DNA of 63,796 nucleotides from an uncultured Erysipelotrichaceae bacterium (GCA_902780395.1 CACZFH010000006.1:1-63796); one strand, 5' to 3'; positions 7,325-17,811 are shown, counted from the stretch's first letter. Notes: generated by a model not told the origin, from the sequence alone. Translations and numbers: made by a program.

Positions 7325-8717
7325 ATACTAACTCATAAGTTGTACCATCTCGAGTATCAATTAATTTTACTCCTTTAGCAAGTAAGTCATCTCTAATTTG
7401 ATCTGCTAAAGCAAAATCTTTATTCTTTTTTGCTTCTTTTCTTTCTTCAATCTTAGTTAATATTTCCGATTCTAAATCAGCATCAACTTTATTTTCTTCA
7501 ACAACCGTTAAATCCAAAGATAAAACTTTATCAAATTCCTCTACAATAGCAAACTTTGTACCATCAGATAAATCACCATCTTTTAATACCTCATAAGTTA
7601 AAGTAATCATATTAGAAGTATTAAAATCATCTTCTATAGCTTCACAGAACTTTTGAATATATTTATTTTTTTTATCTTCATCAATACTATCATGTTTTAA
7701 CTTAGACACTCTGTTTTTTAATTTATTATAAGCATTCTCAGCTCCAGCTAAAATATCAAATGTAAATGTTAATTGACTGTGATAATAAGAATTTAAACAC
7801 ATATAACGATAGCTTAGTGGATTATATCCTTTTTCTTGTAATAAAGAAACCGTTAAAAATTCTCCTTTAGATTTACTCATTTTACCAGTTTCATCATTCA
7901 AAAATCCTAAATGAACCCAATAATTGCACCATTTATGTCCTAAATAAGCTTCACTCTGTGCAATTTCATTAGTATGATGCGGAAATATAGCATCTTCAGC
8001 ACCACAATGGATATCAAGTCTTTCCCCTAAATACTTAATACTTATACCAGAGCATTCAATGTGCCATCCTGGATAACCTCTACCCCAAGGCGAATCCCAT
8101 TGAAGTTCTTGATTATTAAATTTAGAATTAGTAAACCATAATCCAAAGTCAAATGGATTTCTCTTAGATTGATCCTCACTAATATCTTCTCGAACTGCAA
8201 CCATCAAATCATCAGCATTTCTACCAGATAACTTATAATAATCAGCGTATTTAGAAGTATCAAAATAAACATTGCCATCTGATATATAAGCAAATCCTTT
8301 ATCAATTAACTTTGTAATCATCTTGATATACATATCTATATTATCAGTAGCATTAGATACTACATCTGGTTTTCTAATATTTAATTTAGAGCAGTCTTCA
8401 AAGAAACAGTTTGTATAATATGCTGCAATCTCTTTAGAAGTCTTATGTTCTCTTTTAGAAGCAACAAGCATCTTGTCTTCTCCACTATCTCCATCACCCA
8501 CTAAATGTCCAACATCAGTTATATTCATAACTCTTTCAACATCATATCCTAAGAACTTAAATCCTTTTTCCATAATATCTTCAGATATATAAGTACGTAA
8601 ATTACCTATATGAGCATAATGATAAACAGTAGGTCCACAAGTATACATCTTTACCTTATTTTCTTCATTAGGAATAAACTCTTCAACTGTTCTTGTTAAA
8701 GTATTATATAATTTCAT
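7323..8717 (-). CDS. cysS: Cysteinyl-tRNA synthetase
   Basis: 464 aa, class I synthetase. HIGH-type motif [13 protein letters not shown], zinc-site residues (CGPTVY; GWHIECS; HHTNE) and KMSKS motif [11 protein letters not shown], then a DALR anticodon domain with FNTSNM. The start is ATG before KLYNTLT, 5 bases after AGGTGA; upstream in-frame codons overlap the ribosome site. In B. subtilis cysS also precedes mrnC. It has its own promoter at the end of the Clp-like gene. Confidence 0.97.
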   Translation of the reverse strand: MKLYNTLTRTVEEFIPNEENKVKMYTCGPTVYHYAHIGNLRTYISEDIMEKGFKFLGYDVERVMNITDVGHLVGDGDSGEDKMLVASKREHKTSKEIAAYYTNCFFEDCSKLNIRKPDVVSNATDNIDMYIKMITKLIDKGFAYISDGNVYFDTSKYADYYKLSGRNADDLMVAVREDISEDQSKRNPFDFGLWFTNSKFNNQELQWDSPWGRGYPGWHIECSGISIKYLGERLDIHCGAEDAIFPHHTNEIAQSEAYLGHKWCNYWVHLGFLNDETGKMSKSKGEFLTVSLLQEKGYNPLSYRYMCLNSYYHSQLTFTFDILAGAENAYNKLKNRVSKLKHDSIDEDKKNKYIQKFCEAIEDDFNTSNMITLTYEVLKDGDLSDGTKFAIVEEFDKVLSLDLTVVEENKVDADLESEILTKIEERKEAKKNKDFALADQIRDDLLAKGVKLIDTRDGTTYELV

Positions 8718-8736
8718 AAAATCACCTACCAACCAT

Positions 8737-8766
8737 ATTATAACAAAGATATAAAAAAAGATACAA
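8737..8766 (-). promoter_or_regulatory. Promoter of cysS
   Basis: Minus-strand TTGTAT (8761-8766), 18-base spacer, TATAAT (8737-8742), in the short gap after the Clp-like gene. Confidence 0.65.
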
Positions 8767-8770
8767 CGAA

Positions 8771-10885
8771 TTATACTGAATAATTCTTTAACAATTCCTT
8801 TAATTTATAAAAAGTACCATTATCCAAATCCATTTTCTTTGTAATATAGGCAATAATCTTATTCCGTTTTAAAGAAGAATAATCAGAATAATAATCTTGA
8901 ACATAAGCTATTAAATCATTCCGAGTAGGATTACAAAAATGATAAGATATAATATTTTGATCAAATTCATTATGAAAAGGATTAAAACCTACACTATAAG
9001 ATTCAAGAGCTGTAAGAAAAATAATACACTTACAAAGATATATTTTTTCCCCAAATCCATTCACAATATACCCAGTTTTAAATGAATCCCATAATCGCTT
9101 AATAAAATCAGTATGTCCCAAATGAATATTATCTATTATGATAATAGAAAAAGGATTATCAAATAACTCTTGAAATATATATCCATCTTTATAGGAATAA
9201 AAATCACCTAATAATTTATAAAAAGAGGAAGACTCTTGATAAAACTCTAAGTTAATATGAATAAAATGAAATCCAGAAAAAAGCTCTTCATAAATCTTTT
9301 GTGCTAAAAAAGTCTTTCCCACACCACTTTTTCCTACAAATAAAAAGACCAAAGGACTATTATTTAGAACATAATCATATTTAACTATTCTTTTCAAAAC
9401 ATCATCTATAATACTATCCAGACAAAATACAACTTTTTTTATTTCACTTTTAGCATAATGAATCTTATCTTTTATTTCTCCTTTTCTAGGAGCATGTACT
9501 TTTTGATATATTAACTCTTTCAAATCAGCTTTAGTAATAACAGGACAATTAGTATGATAAAAAACAATATTTTCATAAGAATTTCTATTAGCTAACTCCC
9601 TATTCTTATATAAAGTAGCCTGTTTAAAATGATGCTTCTGAATAGCATCATTTTTTAAACTCTCAAAATAATGAATATTATCTAACAATCCAGAAATTTC
9701 TTTTTCTCTTTCGTTTTTTATAGCAGACACATAAGAACAAACTTCATCTAACAAATCTACTGCCTTATCAGGTTGTTTGCCATAGAATAAGCAACTGTTA
9801 GAATAATCTAATAGAGATAATAAAACATTCTTAGTAAGTTTTACATGATGATATTTCTCGTAACTTTTTTTTAATCGTAATAAAATATTAAAAACATCCT
9901 CATCAGATAACTCCTCAATATAAATTTTATGAAATCTCCGATCAAAGGCTTTATCTTTTTTTATACTAGTAGAATATTCAAAAAAAGTAGTAGAACCAAT
10001 CATCTTAACATTTTCTCTTGCTAAATAGGGTTTTAAAATATTAGCAGCATCAATTGCACCTTCAGCCCCTCCAGCTCCCATCAAACTATGAGCTTCATCT
10101 ATAAATAATATAATATTAGAATTTTCCACTAATTCTTCAAGAATATTCTCCAATTTTTCTTCAAACTCACCTCTATACTTAGTACCTGAAACTAAAGAAG
10201 ATAAAGATATACTATAAATAGTTTTATTCTTTAAAGCACTAGGCACTTTTCCTAAAGAAATTCTTCTTGCTAATTCTTCAATAATAGCCGTTTTACCAAC
10301 ACCTGCTTCACCTATTAGTAAGGGATTTCCTTTCTTTTTTTTACATAAAATTAGAATAATTTCCTGAAGTTCCTTTTCTCTTCCAATAACAGGTTCATAA
10401 GAAGCAACTAAATTGTTTAGATTTATTCCAAATTTATCTAAATAATAAGTACTGTAAGAATAATTATTTGTATTTATAAAGTGTTCATAAAATATAGAAA
10501 CATCAATATTCATCCCAATCAACAACCTATTAGCAATACCATCACCCTCTTTTATAATGGATAAAAAAAGAGCCTTAGGAGTAATAACTTGTGAAGAATC
10601 TTTTACATAATTTCGAGATTGAACAATAATATGTTTCAATAGTGGAGTAAATAAAAACCAATCATTTGTCTTATTTCCAATTCCAATAATCTTTAATAAT
10701 TCTTCTTTTACAATATCATAAGTAACTCCATAAGCTGACAAATACTTACATATATCTAAATTATCATTCTTTAATATAGCTAATAATAAATGTTCACTTC
10801 CTACATAAGGATGTTTTAACTCATACATTTCTTTTTTTGCATCAACCAATATTTTCTGTGATTCTTCATCAAAAAAAAGATTCAT
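8771..10885 (-). CDS. ClpC-like AAA+ chaperone with degenerate second ATPase domain
   Basis: 704 aa (B. subtilis ClpC is about 810). Clp-N repeats span about 1-140. D1 is intact: Walker A GEAGVGKT (192-199), pore loop GTKYRGEF, Walker B ILFIDEAH (259-266), arginine pair FDRRF (315-318). A coiled middle region follows (about 390-440). D2 keeps Walker A GKSGVGKT (518-525), but Walker B is IIIIDN (581-586), so the catalytic Glu is Asn; the arginine-finger motif normally reading FLNRID is FDQNII, and the C-terminal small domain is short. I infer a Clp unfoldase with one active ring, or an adaptor-like derivative. It stands before cysS, near where ClpC operons lie in Bacilli. Confidence 0.82.
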   Translation of the reverse strand: MNLFFDEESQKILVDAKKEMYELKHPYVGSEHLLLAILKNDNLDICKYLSAYGVTYDIVKEELLKIIGIGNKTNDWFLFTPLLKHIIVQSRNYVKDSSQVITPKALFLSIIKEGDGIANRLLIGMNIDVSIFYEHFINTNNYSYSTYYLDKFGINLNNLVASYEPVIGREKELQEIILILCKKKKGNPLLIGEAGVGKTAIIEELARRISLGKVPSALKNKTIYSISLSSLVSGTKYRGEFEEKLENILEELVENSNIILFIDEAHSLMGAGGAEGAIDAANILKPYLARENVKMIGSTTFFEYSTSIKKDKAFDRRFHKIYIEELSDEDVFNILLRLKKSYEKYHHVKLTKNVLLSLLDYSNSCLFYGKQPDKAVDLLDEVCSYVSAIKNEREKEISGLLDNIHYFESLKNDAIQKHHFKQATLYKNRELANRNSYENIVFYHTNCPVITKADLKELIYQKVHAPRKGEIKDKIHYAKSEIKKVVFCLDSIIDDVLKRIVKYDYVLNNSPLVFLFVGKSGVGKTFLAQKIYEELFSGFHFIHINLEFYQESSSFYKLLGDFYSYKDGYIFQELFDNPFSIIIIDNIHLGHTDFIKRLWDSFKTGYIVNGFGEKIYLCKCIIFLTALESYSVGFNPFHNEFDQNIISYHFCNPTRNDLIAYVQDYYSDYSSLKRNKIIAYITKKMDLDNGTFYKLKELLKNYSV

Positions 10886-10957
10886 AATATCACCTCATGA
10901 TTATTTTATAATAATAAAAATAATTCAAACAACATAAAGAATCCACTAAAAAACGAC

Positions 10958-10984
10958 AAAAAAAAAGAGACTAGCTCTTTTTTC
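10958..10984 (-). terminator. Terminator of the IT-superfamily transporter gene
   Basis: The minus-strand stem AAAAAGAG/CTCTTTTT with loop CTAGT is followed by a long T run (plus-strand A run 10958-10966), just past the transporter stop. Confidence 0.7.
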
Positions 10985-10989
10985 ATTTA

Positions 10990-12771
10990 TTAGATAACTG
11001 CTAAAATTATGAAAACTATTAATAATACAACAAATAGTTCTAATAATAATTTCCAAATATTTTTCATCCAATCTTTATATGAAATTTTTAAATAAGATAA
11101 AGTTGCCAATAGTACAAGACTTGTTGGAGCAACTAAAGATGTTAATCCATACATAGCTTGGAAAATAATAGCTGCAGTACCATGCATATCAGAAGAATAA
11201 CCTAAACTTGCATAATAAGGTAATATACTTTGCATGCTATAAGATACATCTGAATTAAAGAATCCACTTAAGATTGCTACTACTACTGTAGTTGCCACAT
11301 TAAATCCCTTAGCAAAATCTAAAACAGCCTTATAAATTACTAATTGGAATGGATGATAAACAACCAATACCAATACTGTATAAGTTAAAATAACAATAAC
11401 AGCAGGACCTAATGCCCTCTTAGCACCTTGCTTGAAACCTAATCTTACATCTTCAAATGGAACCTTATAAATTATTACTAATAATAATACCATAAAAGTC
11501 ATTGGTAATAGTAAATCAGTTATTGTCCAACTTCCAAATGAATTAAAAGTACCTAATAATTTAGCAAAAAGTGGGAATCCAAATAAAGTAAATCCTTTAA
11601 CATTAGTAGTCATTTTATCAAAGAATGTATTATTAAAACCATTTTCTCCCCAAGAAATAAATGCCAATACAAACAATACAAACAATAAACAAAATGTAAG
11701 CATAAATGGCCAAATAGAATGTTTCTTTGTAGTATTTTCAGGAACATAGCAACTATCTTCCATCATATTTTCTTTAACAACAATTATATCTTCATCTTTT
11801 AATGCTGCTTTACGATCACTCTTACGAGATTTAGAAGATTTTGTTGTTTTCTTTCCACTAGATTTATGACTACTAGAAGAATGATTATTATTTTTAGAAG
11901 AAGTTTTTGTTTTCTTTACTTCAGTCTTCTCTTCTACAACTTTTTCAACTACTTTTTCTTCTGCTTTCTTAATAGTCTTCTTCTCAATTTTTACTTTAGA
12001 TCCATTATTTTTAATATACATTAAAATATTAAAAATAACTAAAGCAATTGCTACTAACAAGATTACAAAACGAACACCAATTTGATAATCAAAAGCTAAT
12101 CCCAAAGTACTAGCAGCTACTGAAACATTATTATAAGCAAATGTTGTTCCAATAAGACCAGCAATAATAGAACCAACTATTACCATAGCAGCAACCATTT
12201 TATCATATCCCATTAGTAAAATGATAGATACTATAAGTGGAATAAATAAAGCAAGTGCAAGATGTACTCCACAAATAGATACCAAAAATGCATTTAGTAT
12301 TACAAAAAATACTAATACTATTTTTTCCATACCTTTTGTCATATCTACTATCTTATCTAAGAAAGAACGATATGCTGGAATTTTATATAAAATTCCATAA
12401 AAACCACCAACTAGAATTACATAAAATGCAATATATCCAAAATAACTAAAAGCAGTTATAGGATAATTAAACAAATCAAATAATCCCATTTGAACGCGTC
12501 CCTGTTCTATATACTCACTTGAAAAATAAGCAGCAGGAAAAATCCAAGTAAGAACAAAGAATACCATAATAGTAACTAACACAACTTTAGCACTATTACT
12601 CTTATTGCCAAGGTTACTAAGTAATAATCCTAAAATAATAAGAGCTAACACTAATTCACAGATGAAAACCCAACCTTTAGCCTTAGTAACATCATGAAAA
12701 ATAATTGCAAGTGCTAATAAAAGTATAGTCCCTATTAATAGAACGACTTTCTTTATATTATGTTTTTCCAT
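10990..12771 (-). CDS. Ion-transporter-superfamily permease (YfcC/DcuC/AbgT-like) with charged central loop
   Basis: 593 aa with about 12 hydrophobic segments in two halves. The halves are separated by a cytoplasmic Lys/Ser-rich loop (about residues 260-335) that is unusually basic. GVHLALALFIPLIVSIILLMGYDK and the second-half FNSDVSYSMQSILPYYASLG resemble re-entrant helix regions of YfcC/AbgT-type transporters. Substrate is unknown; members of this superfamily carry organic anions or amino-acid derivatives. It has its own good promoter and terminator, so it is a single-gene unit. Confidence 0.75.
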   Translation of the reverse strand: MEKHNIKKVVLLIGTILLLALAIIFHDVTKAKGWVFICELVLALIILGLLLSNLGNKSNSAKVVLVTIMVFFVLTWIFPAAYFSSEYIEQGRVQMGLFDLFNYPITAFSYFGYIAFYVILVGGFYGILYKIPAYRSFLDKIVDMTKGMEKIVLVFFVILNAFLVSICGVHLALALFIPLIVSIILLMGYDKMVAAMVIVGSIIAGLIGTTFAYNNVSVAASTLGLAFDYQIGVRFVILLVAIALVIFNILMYIKNNGSKVKIEKKTIKKAEEKVVEKVVEEKTEVKKTKTSSKNNNHSSSSHKSSGKKTTKSSKSRKSDRKAALKDEDIIVVKENMMEDSCYVPENTTKKHSIWPFMLTFCLLFVLFVLAFISWGENGFNNTFFDKMTTNVKGFTLFGFPLFAKLLGTFNSFGSWTITDLLLPMTFMVLLLVIIYKVPFEDVRLGFKQGAKRALGPAVIVILTYTVLVLVVYHPFQLVIYKAVLDFAKGFNVATTVVVAILSGFFNSDVSYSMQSILPYYASLGYSSDMHGTAAIIFQAMYGLTSLVAPTSLVLLATLSYLKISYKDWMKNIWKLLLELFVVLLIVFIILAVI

Positions 12772-12789
12772 AATTAACCTCCCAATCTA

Positions 12790-12818
12790 ATTATAACGAT
12801 TTCGATTTGATTTTACAA
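12790..12818 (-). promoter_or_regulatory. Promoter of the YfcC-like permease
   Basis: Minus-strand TTGTAA (12813-12818), 17-base spacer, TATAAT (12790-12795), 19 bases before the ATG and followed by a GGGAGG ribosome site. Confidence 0.7.
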
Positions 12819-12849
12819 GCATTTACACTTTTTTTTAAAATTTTTATTG

Positions 12850-12877
12850 AAAAAAGAAAGAAATAATTCTTTCTTTT
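12850..12877 (-). terminator. Terminator of the 558-aa membrane protein gene
   Basis: Perfect 11-bp stem AAAAGAAAGAA/TTCTTTCTTTT with ATAA loop (plus strand), followed on the minus strand by T-rich sequence. Confidence 0.75.
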
Positions 12878-12881
12878 AAAT

Positions 12882-14558
12882 CTAAGACCTTTTTATTATT
12901 AGAGTCTTATTACCGACATGAAAAATAAAATAATCATTAGTAACTTGAATACCATTATTATCGGCTTTTAAAAATTTACTTATATCAACATCATCAATAG
13001 ACCCTATTTTATTATCATCTAAAAACACTTCCGCAGTTCCAACTCCATTTTGAAACTTTAAATCAACATAATATCCCTGATAAGAACGAGATAAATTATT
13101 CATTTTATATAAATATTTACCACTATTAATATCAAATACATAACATCCATTAAATACCAAATTATCTCCAACATAAATAACAGCAGTATCTAAATCAATT
13201 TGAACAGAATCAGGAATTTGAAATTCTTGAATTTTATTAAATGAAATATTATATAATACCAAAGTTTTATCCTTCAAAGTAATAACATGCTTTTTTAAAA
13301 CTTCATATAGTTGAAAATCATAATCAGTAAAATTGCCATCCTGATCAACAACAACATATTGGTTATCATCACTTTTAGAACTATTTTTTAAAAGAATGAC
13401 TTTATCACCACATGCTTTTACTTCAATTTTTTTATGGTTATCATAATAATCATATTGCTTTAAAGAAGAAATCTTTATAGTATTACCTATTTCTTTATAG
13501 CTCTTGTTAAGAACATGTAATACATCTCCCTTACCAGCAAAAAATAAACCATTAGAATATAAAATAACATCATATTTAAAATCCAGTTTAACAGTATCAT
13601 TAGAATCAACAATTCCACTTTTACCATCAACAACAGCTACAAACAAATCATCATCCAAATAAACCATTGTCTCATATTTAGGTTTTATAATAATTCTATT
13701 TTCAAGAACATCATATACACCATAAGAATACTTCTTTCCATCAGAAATATTATTATTTCTTTTATTTGAAACAATTGCATATCTTCCACCATAAATTTTT
13801 CGTTCATTAGAATCATTTACTTGAAGTAAATAAACTTGAGACATATCAATTTCTTTAATAGAATTAGTATCAACAAAAGATAAATGTGTTCCATTATCAT
13901 TATCACTATAGTAGCCAATCAACTTACTTCCATTAAGTAAAACTCTACCATCAGAATCAAATTTTTCCTCTTCTGATACATTAGTAATATTTCCAGATTC
14001 ATCTATCTTCTTAATAACATATTTAGTCTTTGATTCATCATTTCTTTCACACAGAAAGAAAGAATCTTTCATCATGGAGCAGACTTTGTCATCATCTTGA
14101 TATATTACTTTACCCTCTAAATTAGTAATGTATCCAACATCTTTATAATTAACAAATAAATGATTATCATTAATAAAAGAAGACTGTCCTTTAGTAATAT
14201 CAATAACAGTAGTAGTTGGTTTTCCTTCATCGTCATAGTTTTCTTCTGATGAATGATTAAAAGGAGTAATAGACCCTTTCCCCATAATTCTTGGAATCAA
14301 TAAAAAAGCAATAACAATTACCAAAATAACAATAATAAAACATAATAAGATAGTAGTTTTATTAATACTTTTCTTTTCCATAAAAGAATCATCATTTCTA
14401 TCCAGAATTTCAGTTTCCTCATCATGTTTTTTTGAAGAAGAACTTATTTTAACCTCATAATTATCTTCATCATCCATGATTTCTTGATCTTCATCTTCAT
14501 TATTAAACTCTACATTTTCTAAATTTTCCCTAATTTCGTCTAGCTCTTCATCATCCAT
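12882..14558 (-). CDS. Hypothetical membrane protein with acidic N-terminus and beta-rich extracellular domain
   Basis: 558 aa. Residues 1-65 are very acidic (DDEELDEIRENLENVEF and similar). One membrane helix (about 69-90, TTILLCFIIVILVIVIAFLL) is followed by about 465 residues of beta-strand-like sequence with repeats such as YGVYDVLENRIIIKPKYETM and GKSGIVDSNDTVKLDFKYD, reminiscent of WG-repeat/KWG beta-propellers. Topology puts the acidic tail inside and the propeller-like domain outside. It has its own terminator. No specific function can be given; a surface sensor or scaffold is a guess. Confidence 0.72.
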   Translation of the reverse strand: MDDEELDEIRENLENVEFNNEDEDQEIMDDEDNYEVKISSSSKKHDEETEILDRNDDSFMEKKSINKTTILLCFIIVILVIVIAFLLIPRIMGKGSITPFNHSSEENYDDEGKPTTTVIDITKGQSSFINDNHLFVNYKDVGYITNLEGKVIYQDDDKVCSMMKDSFFLCERNDESKTKYVIKKIDESGNITNVSEEEKFDSDGRVLLNGSKLIGYYSDNDNGTHLSFVDTNSIKEIDMSQVYLLQVNDSNERKIYGGRYAIVSNKRNNNISDGKKYSYGVYDVLENRIIIKPKYETMVYLDDDLFVAVVDGKSGIVDSNDTVKLDFKYDVILYSNGLFFAGKGDVLHVLNKSYKEIGNTIKISSLKQYDYYDNHKKIEVKACGDKVILLKNSSKSDDNQYVVVDQDGNFTDYDFQLYEVLKKHVITLKDKTLVLYNISFNKIQEFQIPDSVQIDLDTAVIYVGDNLVFNGCYVFDINSGKYLYKMNNLSRSYQGYYVDLKFQNGVGTAEVFLDDNKIGSIDDVDISKFLKADNNGIQVTNDYFIFHVGNKTLIIKRS

Positions 14559-14622
14559 AAAAACACCTACCTTATAAATAAATTATAATATTCCTTAAGT
14601 GCGATAACAAGTACTAACAAGA

Positions 14623-14649
14623 CAAAAAAAAGAAGTTATTGAACTTCTT
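14623..14649 (-). terminator. Terminator of the dus-RDD-lysS unit
   Basis: Minus-strand 8-bp stem AAGAAGTT/AACTTCTT with loop CAAT then eight T residues. It overlaps the lysS stop. Confidence 0.85.
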
Positions 14650-16132
14650 TTCCTCTCTCTCTCATAGTTGGGAATAATAATACATCACGAATAGATTCTT
14701 GTTCAGTAAATAACATAATCAATCGATCTATACCATAACCAATACCACCAGCAGGAGGCATTCCATATTCTAGAGCTTCCACAAAATCCATATCTATATC
14801 ATTTGCTTCTTCATTTCCTAAATCTTTCTCAGATAATTGAGCTTCAAATCTCTCTAATTGATCAATAGGATCATTTAACTCAGTATAAGCATTAGCACAT
14901 TCATGTCCAGAAATAAACAATTCAAATCTCTGAGTAAATCTACCATCTTTAGGATCCTTCTTAGTAAGAGGTGATATTTCAATAGGATGACCATATAAGA
15001 AAGTAGGCTCAATTAAAGACTCTTCAACATATTTTTCAAAAAATTTATTAACAATATGTCCATAAGCTTTTTCATGTTCTTCTAATTCAATTCCATGTTC
15101 CTCAGCTAATTTTAAACATTCCTCTACAGAATGAATTGAAACAAAATCAATTCCTGTTTTCTCTTTAATAGCATCAGTCATAGATATTCTTTTCCAATCA
15201 CCAGCTAAATCAATATCATGCCCTAAATAATGAAAAGTAGTTTTTCCACACACCTCATTAGCAATTGTTTTATACATAGACTCAGTTAATTCCATCATTC
15301 CTTCTAAATCAGAATAAGCTTGATATACTTCCATCAAAGTAAATTCTGGATTATGTTGAGTATCCATACCTTCATTTCTAAAAGTTCGACCAATTTCATA
15401 AACTGCTTCCATCCCACCAACTAATAATCTTTTCAATGGTAATTCTAAAGCAATTCTTAAATACATATCTAAATCTTGAGCATTATGATGAGTAACAAAT
15501 GGTCTAGCTGCTGCTCCAGTTAATAAAGTAGATAACAATGGAGTCTCTACTTCAACAAATCCACGAGAATCCAAAAACTTCTGAATAGTACGTATAATTT
15601 TAGGTCTCATAAAAGCCACTTTAGCAGATTCTTCATTCATCATCAAATCAACATAACGTCTTCTATATCTTTCTTCTTTATCAGTTAAGCCATGAAATTT
15701 CTCAGGCAAAGGTCTAAGTGCCTTAACTAAATGAGTATATTCTAAACATTTAATAGTAACTTCTCCTGTTTTAGTCTTCATTACTTTTCCATATACACCA
15801 ACAATGTCACCAATATCAGCAGATTTAAATAATTCATAAACTTTTTCTCCCACATCATTGATAGAAATATATACTTGAATAGAACCCGTTCTATCTTTAA
15901 TTGTAAAGAAAGAAGCCTTTCCCATTTTTCTAATAAACATAATTCTACCAGCTACTTTAGCAGTATCATCCATATTTTCAAAAGCATCATGTTCTATATC
16001 TTGATACTTTGAACGAATATCAGCTGCAAAATCTGTACGATCATATCTTTGACCAAAAGGATCTAAACCTAATTCTCTTAATTTTTCTGCTTTTTCTCTT
16101 CTAACTAATTCCTGTTCTGTAAAATTTCTCAT
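14636..16132 (-). CDS. lysS: Lysyl-tRNA synthetase, class II
   Basis: 498 aa. OB-fold anticodon domain (about 50-165), then class II motifs: motif 2 FRNEGMDTQHNPEFT and motif 3 GGIGYGIDRLIMLF. ATG (MRNFTEQEL) lies 5 bases after AGGAGGG; longer in-frame starts overlap that site. It overlaps or abuts the RDD-domain gene and follows dus, as in B. subtilis (yacF-lysS). Confidence 0.97.
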   Translation of the reverse strand: MRNFTEQELVRREKAEKLRELGLDPFGQRYDRTDFAADIRSKYQDIEHDAFENMDDTAKVAGRIMFIRKMGKASFFTIKDRTGSIQVYISINDVGEKVYELFKSADIGDIVGVYGKVMKTKTGEVTIKCLEYTHLVKALRPLPEKFHGLTDKEERYRRRYVDLMMNEESAKVAFMRPKIIRTIQKFLDSRGFVEVETPLLSTLLTGAAARPFVTHHNAQDLDMYLRIALELPLKRLLVGGMEAVYEIGRTFRNEGMDTQHNPEFTLMEVYQAYSDLEGMMELTESMYKTIANEVCGKTTFHYLGHDIDLAGDWKRISMTDAIKEKTGIDFVSIHSVEECLKLAEEHGIELEEHEKAYGHIVNKFFEKYVEESLIEPTFLYGHPIEISPLTKKDPKDGRFTQRFELFISGHECANAYTELNDPIDQLERFEAQLSEKDLGNEEANDIDMDFVEALEYGMPPAGGIGYGIDRLIMLFTEQESIRDVLLFPTMRERGKEVQ

Positions 16133-16146
16133 AATATCCCTCCTCA

Positions 16147-16761
16147 TCACTCTCTAACGACACTTGTATGAAACAATAAATCATGAACTGCTTTTCCATC
16201 TTTACGATTAGCAATCATAATTACAGAAATAAACATAATCAAATATTGAAATAATTCAAAAACACCAGAACCATAAAAATATGTTTCTTTAGTAGCAAAC
16301 AACATAAATATATACTTTAATAAAGATACTAGTACTAAATTAGCTATAAAAGAGCGAAAAATCATTTGATTAGTAGATAAATCACCATCATCTGATACAA
16401 CCCTTATCTTCATAATTTTCTTTCCTATTGTCTGACCATTATTATATATTTGATAAACAACAAAATATAATACATCTAAAAATATAACTACCAAAGATAA
16501 TAAACCAGAATATCTAGCTGTTTTATAATTAATATTGATATAAGAATCAATATAAGCATCAACATCAAAACTTTCACTTTTAGTTTGTTCTAATAATTGA
16601 ATTTCTTGTTGCTCAATCTTTTCCATCTTTTCAGCATCCATAAAAGGAGTAGAAATAATAGAAGCCAATAAAGAAACAAGAATCACATCAATACAGAAAG
16701 CTAAAAATCTTTGCAAAAATAATGCTTTTTTTGGCTTATCATCCTCTATTTTTTTTGACAT
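16147..16761 (-). CDS. RDD-family membrane protein
   Basis: 204 aa. RDD signature near the N-terminus (FLQRFLAFCIDVILVSLLASII) and GKKIMKIRVVSDDG in the second half, with about four membrane segments. The family includes osmolyte or sodium-related transport proteins of unclear function. It is sandwiched between dus and lysS and overlaps dus by 16 bases, so translation is probably coupled. Confidence 0.85.
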   Translation of the reverse strand: MSKKIEDDKPKKALFLQRFLAFCIDVILVSLLASIISTPFMDAEKMEKIEQQEIQLLEQTKSESFDVDAYIDSYININYKTARYSGLLSLVVIFLDVLYFVVYQIYNNGQTIGKKIMKIRVVSDDGDLSTNQMIFRSFIANLVLVSLLKYIFMLFATKETYFYGSGVFELFQYLIMFISVIMIANRKDGKAVHDLLFHTSVVRE

Positions 16762-17732
16762 AATACTTCCTCCTCAAATTCAATTAATATAGAAATTATA
16801 TCATGAATATTAGATGTTTGATAGACTTTATTTTTAATATCATTAGATCCCTTAATTCCTTTAAAATACCAGCCTATATGATTTCTAATCTCTAAACAAG
16901 CTATTTTTTCATCTTTTAATTCCTTTAATAAATTTAAATGTTGTAAACACATCTTAATCCTATCTTCAATTGTTACAGGAAAAAGTTCCTCCCCATTTAA
17001 ATATCTTAAAGTATTTTTTATTAACCAAGGATTTCCCAAAACTCCTCTACCAATCATAATAGCATCACAATGTGTTTCAGAAAGCATTCTCTTAGCATCC
17101 ATTGGCGTCTTTATATCTCCATTACCAATTACTGGAATTGAAACATTTTCTTTAACTTGTCGAATAATATTCCAATCTGCTTTTCCACTATAACCTTGAC
17201 TTCGAGTTCTTGGATGAACACAAATTGCACTAGCTCCAGCTTTCTCCACAATTTTAGCTACTTCTACAGCATTAATATGTTCATGATCCCATCCACTTCT
17301 TATTTTTACAGTAACAGGAATAGAAACGGCTTCAACAACAGCCTTTACAATCTCAAAAATTTTATCAGGATTCTTTAATAAGGCACTTCCTGCTTGAGCC
17401 CTAACAGCAACTTTAGGCACCGGACATCCCATATTTATATCAATAATATCTGGATGCATGTTTTCATAAACATAAATAGCAGCTTTAACAAAAGAATCAA
17501 CATCAGTTCCAAATATTTGTTGAGCCAAAGGTCTTTCTTCATCAGTCATCTTAAGCATATCTAATGTTTTTTGATTACCATACATAATAGCTTTATCACT
17601 AACCATTTCAGCATAAACCAAACCACAACCCATTTCTTTACAAATTCTCCTATAAGCCGAATTACTAATTCCAGCCATAGGAGCTAATACAACTTGATTT
17701 TTAATTGTAATATTTCCAATCTTCCATTCCAT
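16746..17732 (-). CDS. dus: tRNA-dihydrouridine synthase
   Basis: 328 aa FMN TIM barrel: VVLAPMAGISNSAYRRICKEMG, the catalytic-loop motif NMGCPVPKVAVRAQAGSALLKNPD (active-site Cys), VTVKIRSGWD, and VCVHPRTRSQGYSG-like sequence. ATG before EWKIGNI is selected, 6 bases after AAAAGGG. It reduces uridines in tRNA D-loops with NADPH. It heads the dus-RDD-lysS transcript, matching B. subtilis dusB/yacF. The exact target uridine is unknown. Confidence 0.95.
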   Translation of the reverse strand: MEWKIGNITIKNQVVLAPMAGISNSAYRRICKEMGCGLVYAEMVSDKAIMYGNQKTLDMLKMTDEERPLAQQIFGTDVDSFVKAAIYVYENMHPDIIDINMGCPVPKVAVRAQAGSALLKNPDKIFEIVKAVVEAVSIPVTVKIRSGWDHEHINAVEVAKIVEKAGASAICVHPRTRSQGYSGKADWNIIRQVKENVSIPVIGNGDIKTPMDAKRMLSETHCDAIMIGRGVLGNPWLIKNTLRYLNGEELFPVTIEDRIKMCLQHLNLLKELKDEKIACLEIRNHIGWYFKGIKGSNDIKNKVYQTSNIHDIISILIEFEEEVLCQKK

Positions 17733-17787
17733 ATGTAATCCCTTTTCCAATTCACGCTTAGTATATATGATTTTTTAAAATTAAACA

Positions 17788-17811
17788 AGAAAAAAAGATT
17801 CAAATGAATCT
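17788..17811 (-). terminator. Terminator of mscL
   Basis: Minus-strand stem AGATTC/GAATCT, loop ATTT, followed by seven T residues; overlaps the mscL stop. Confidence 0.8.

Noticed and set aside
11800-12000. Lys/Ser-rich loop of the permease as a separate DNA-binding gene or frameshift
   Set aside because: The frame is continuous through both membrane halves with normal codon use, so it is treated as a cytoplasmic loop.
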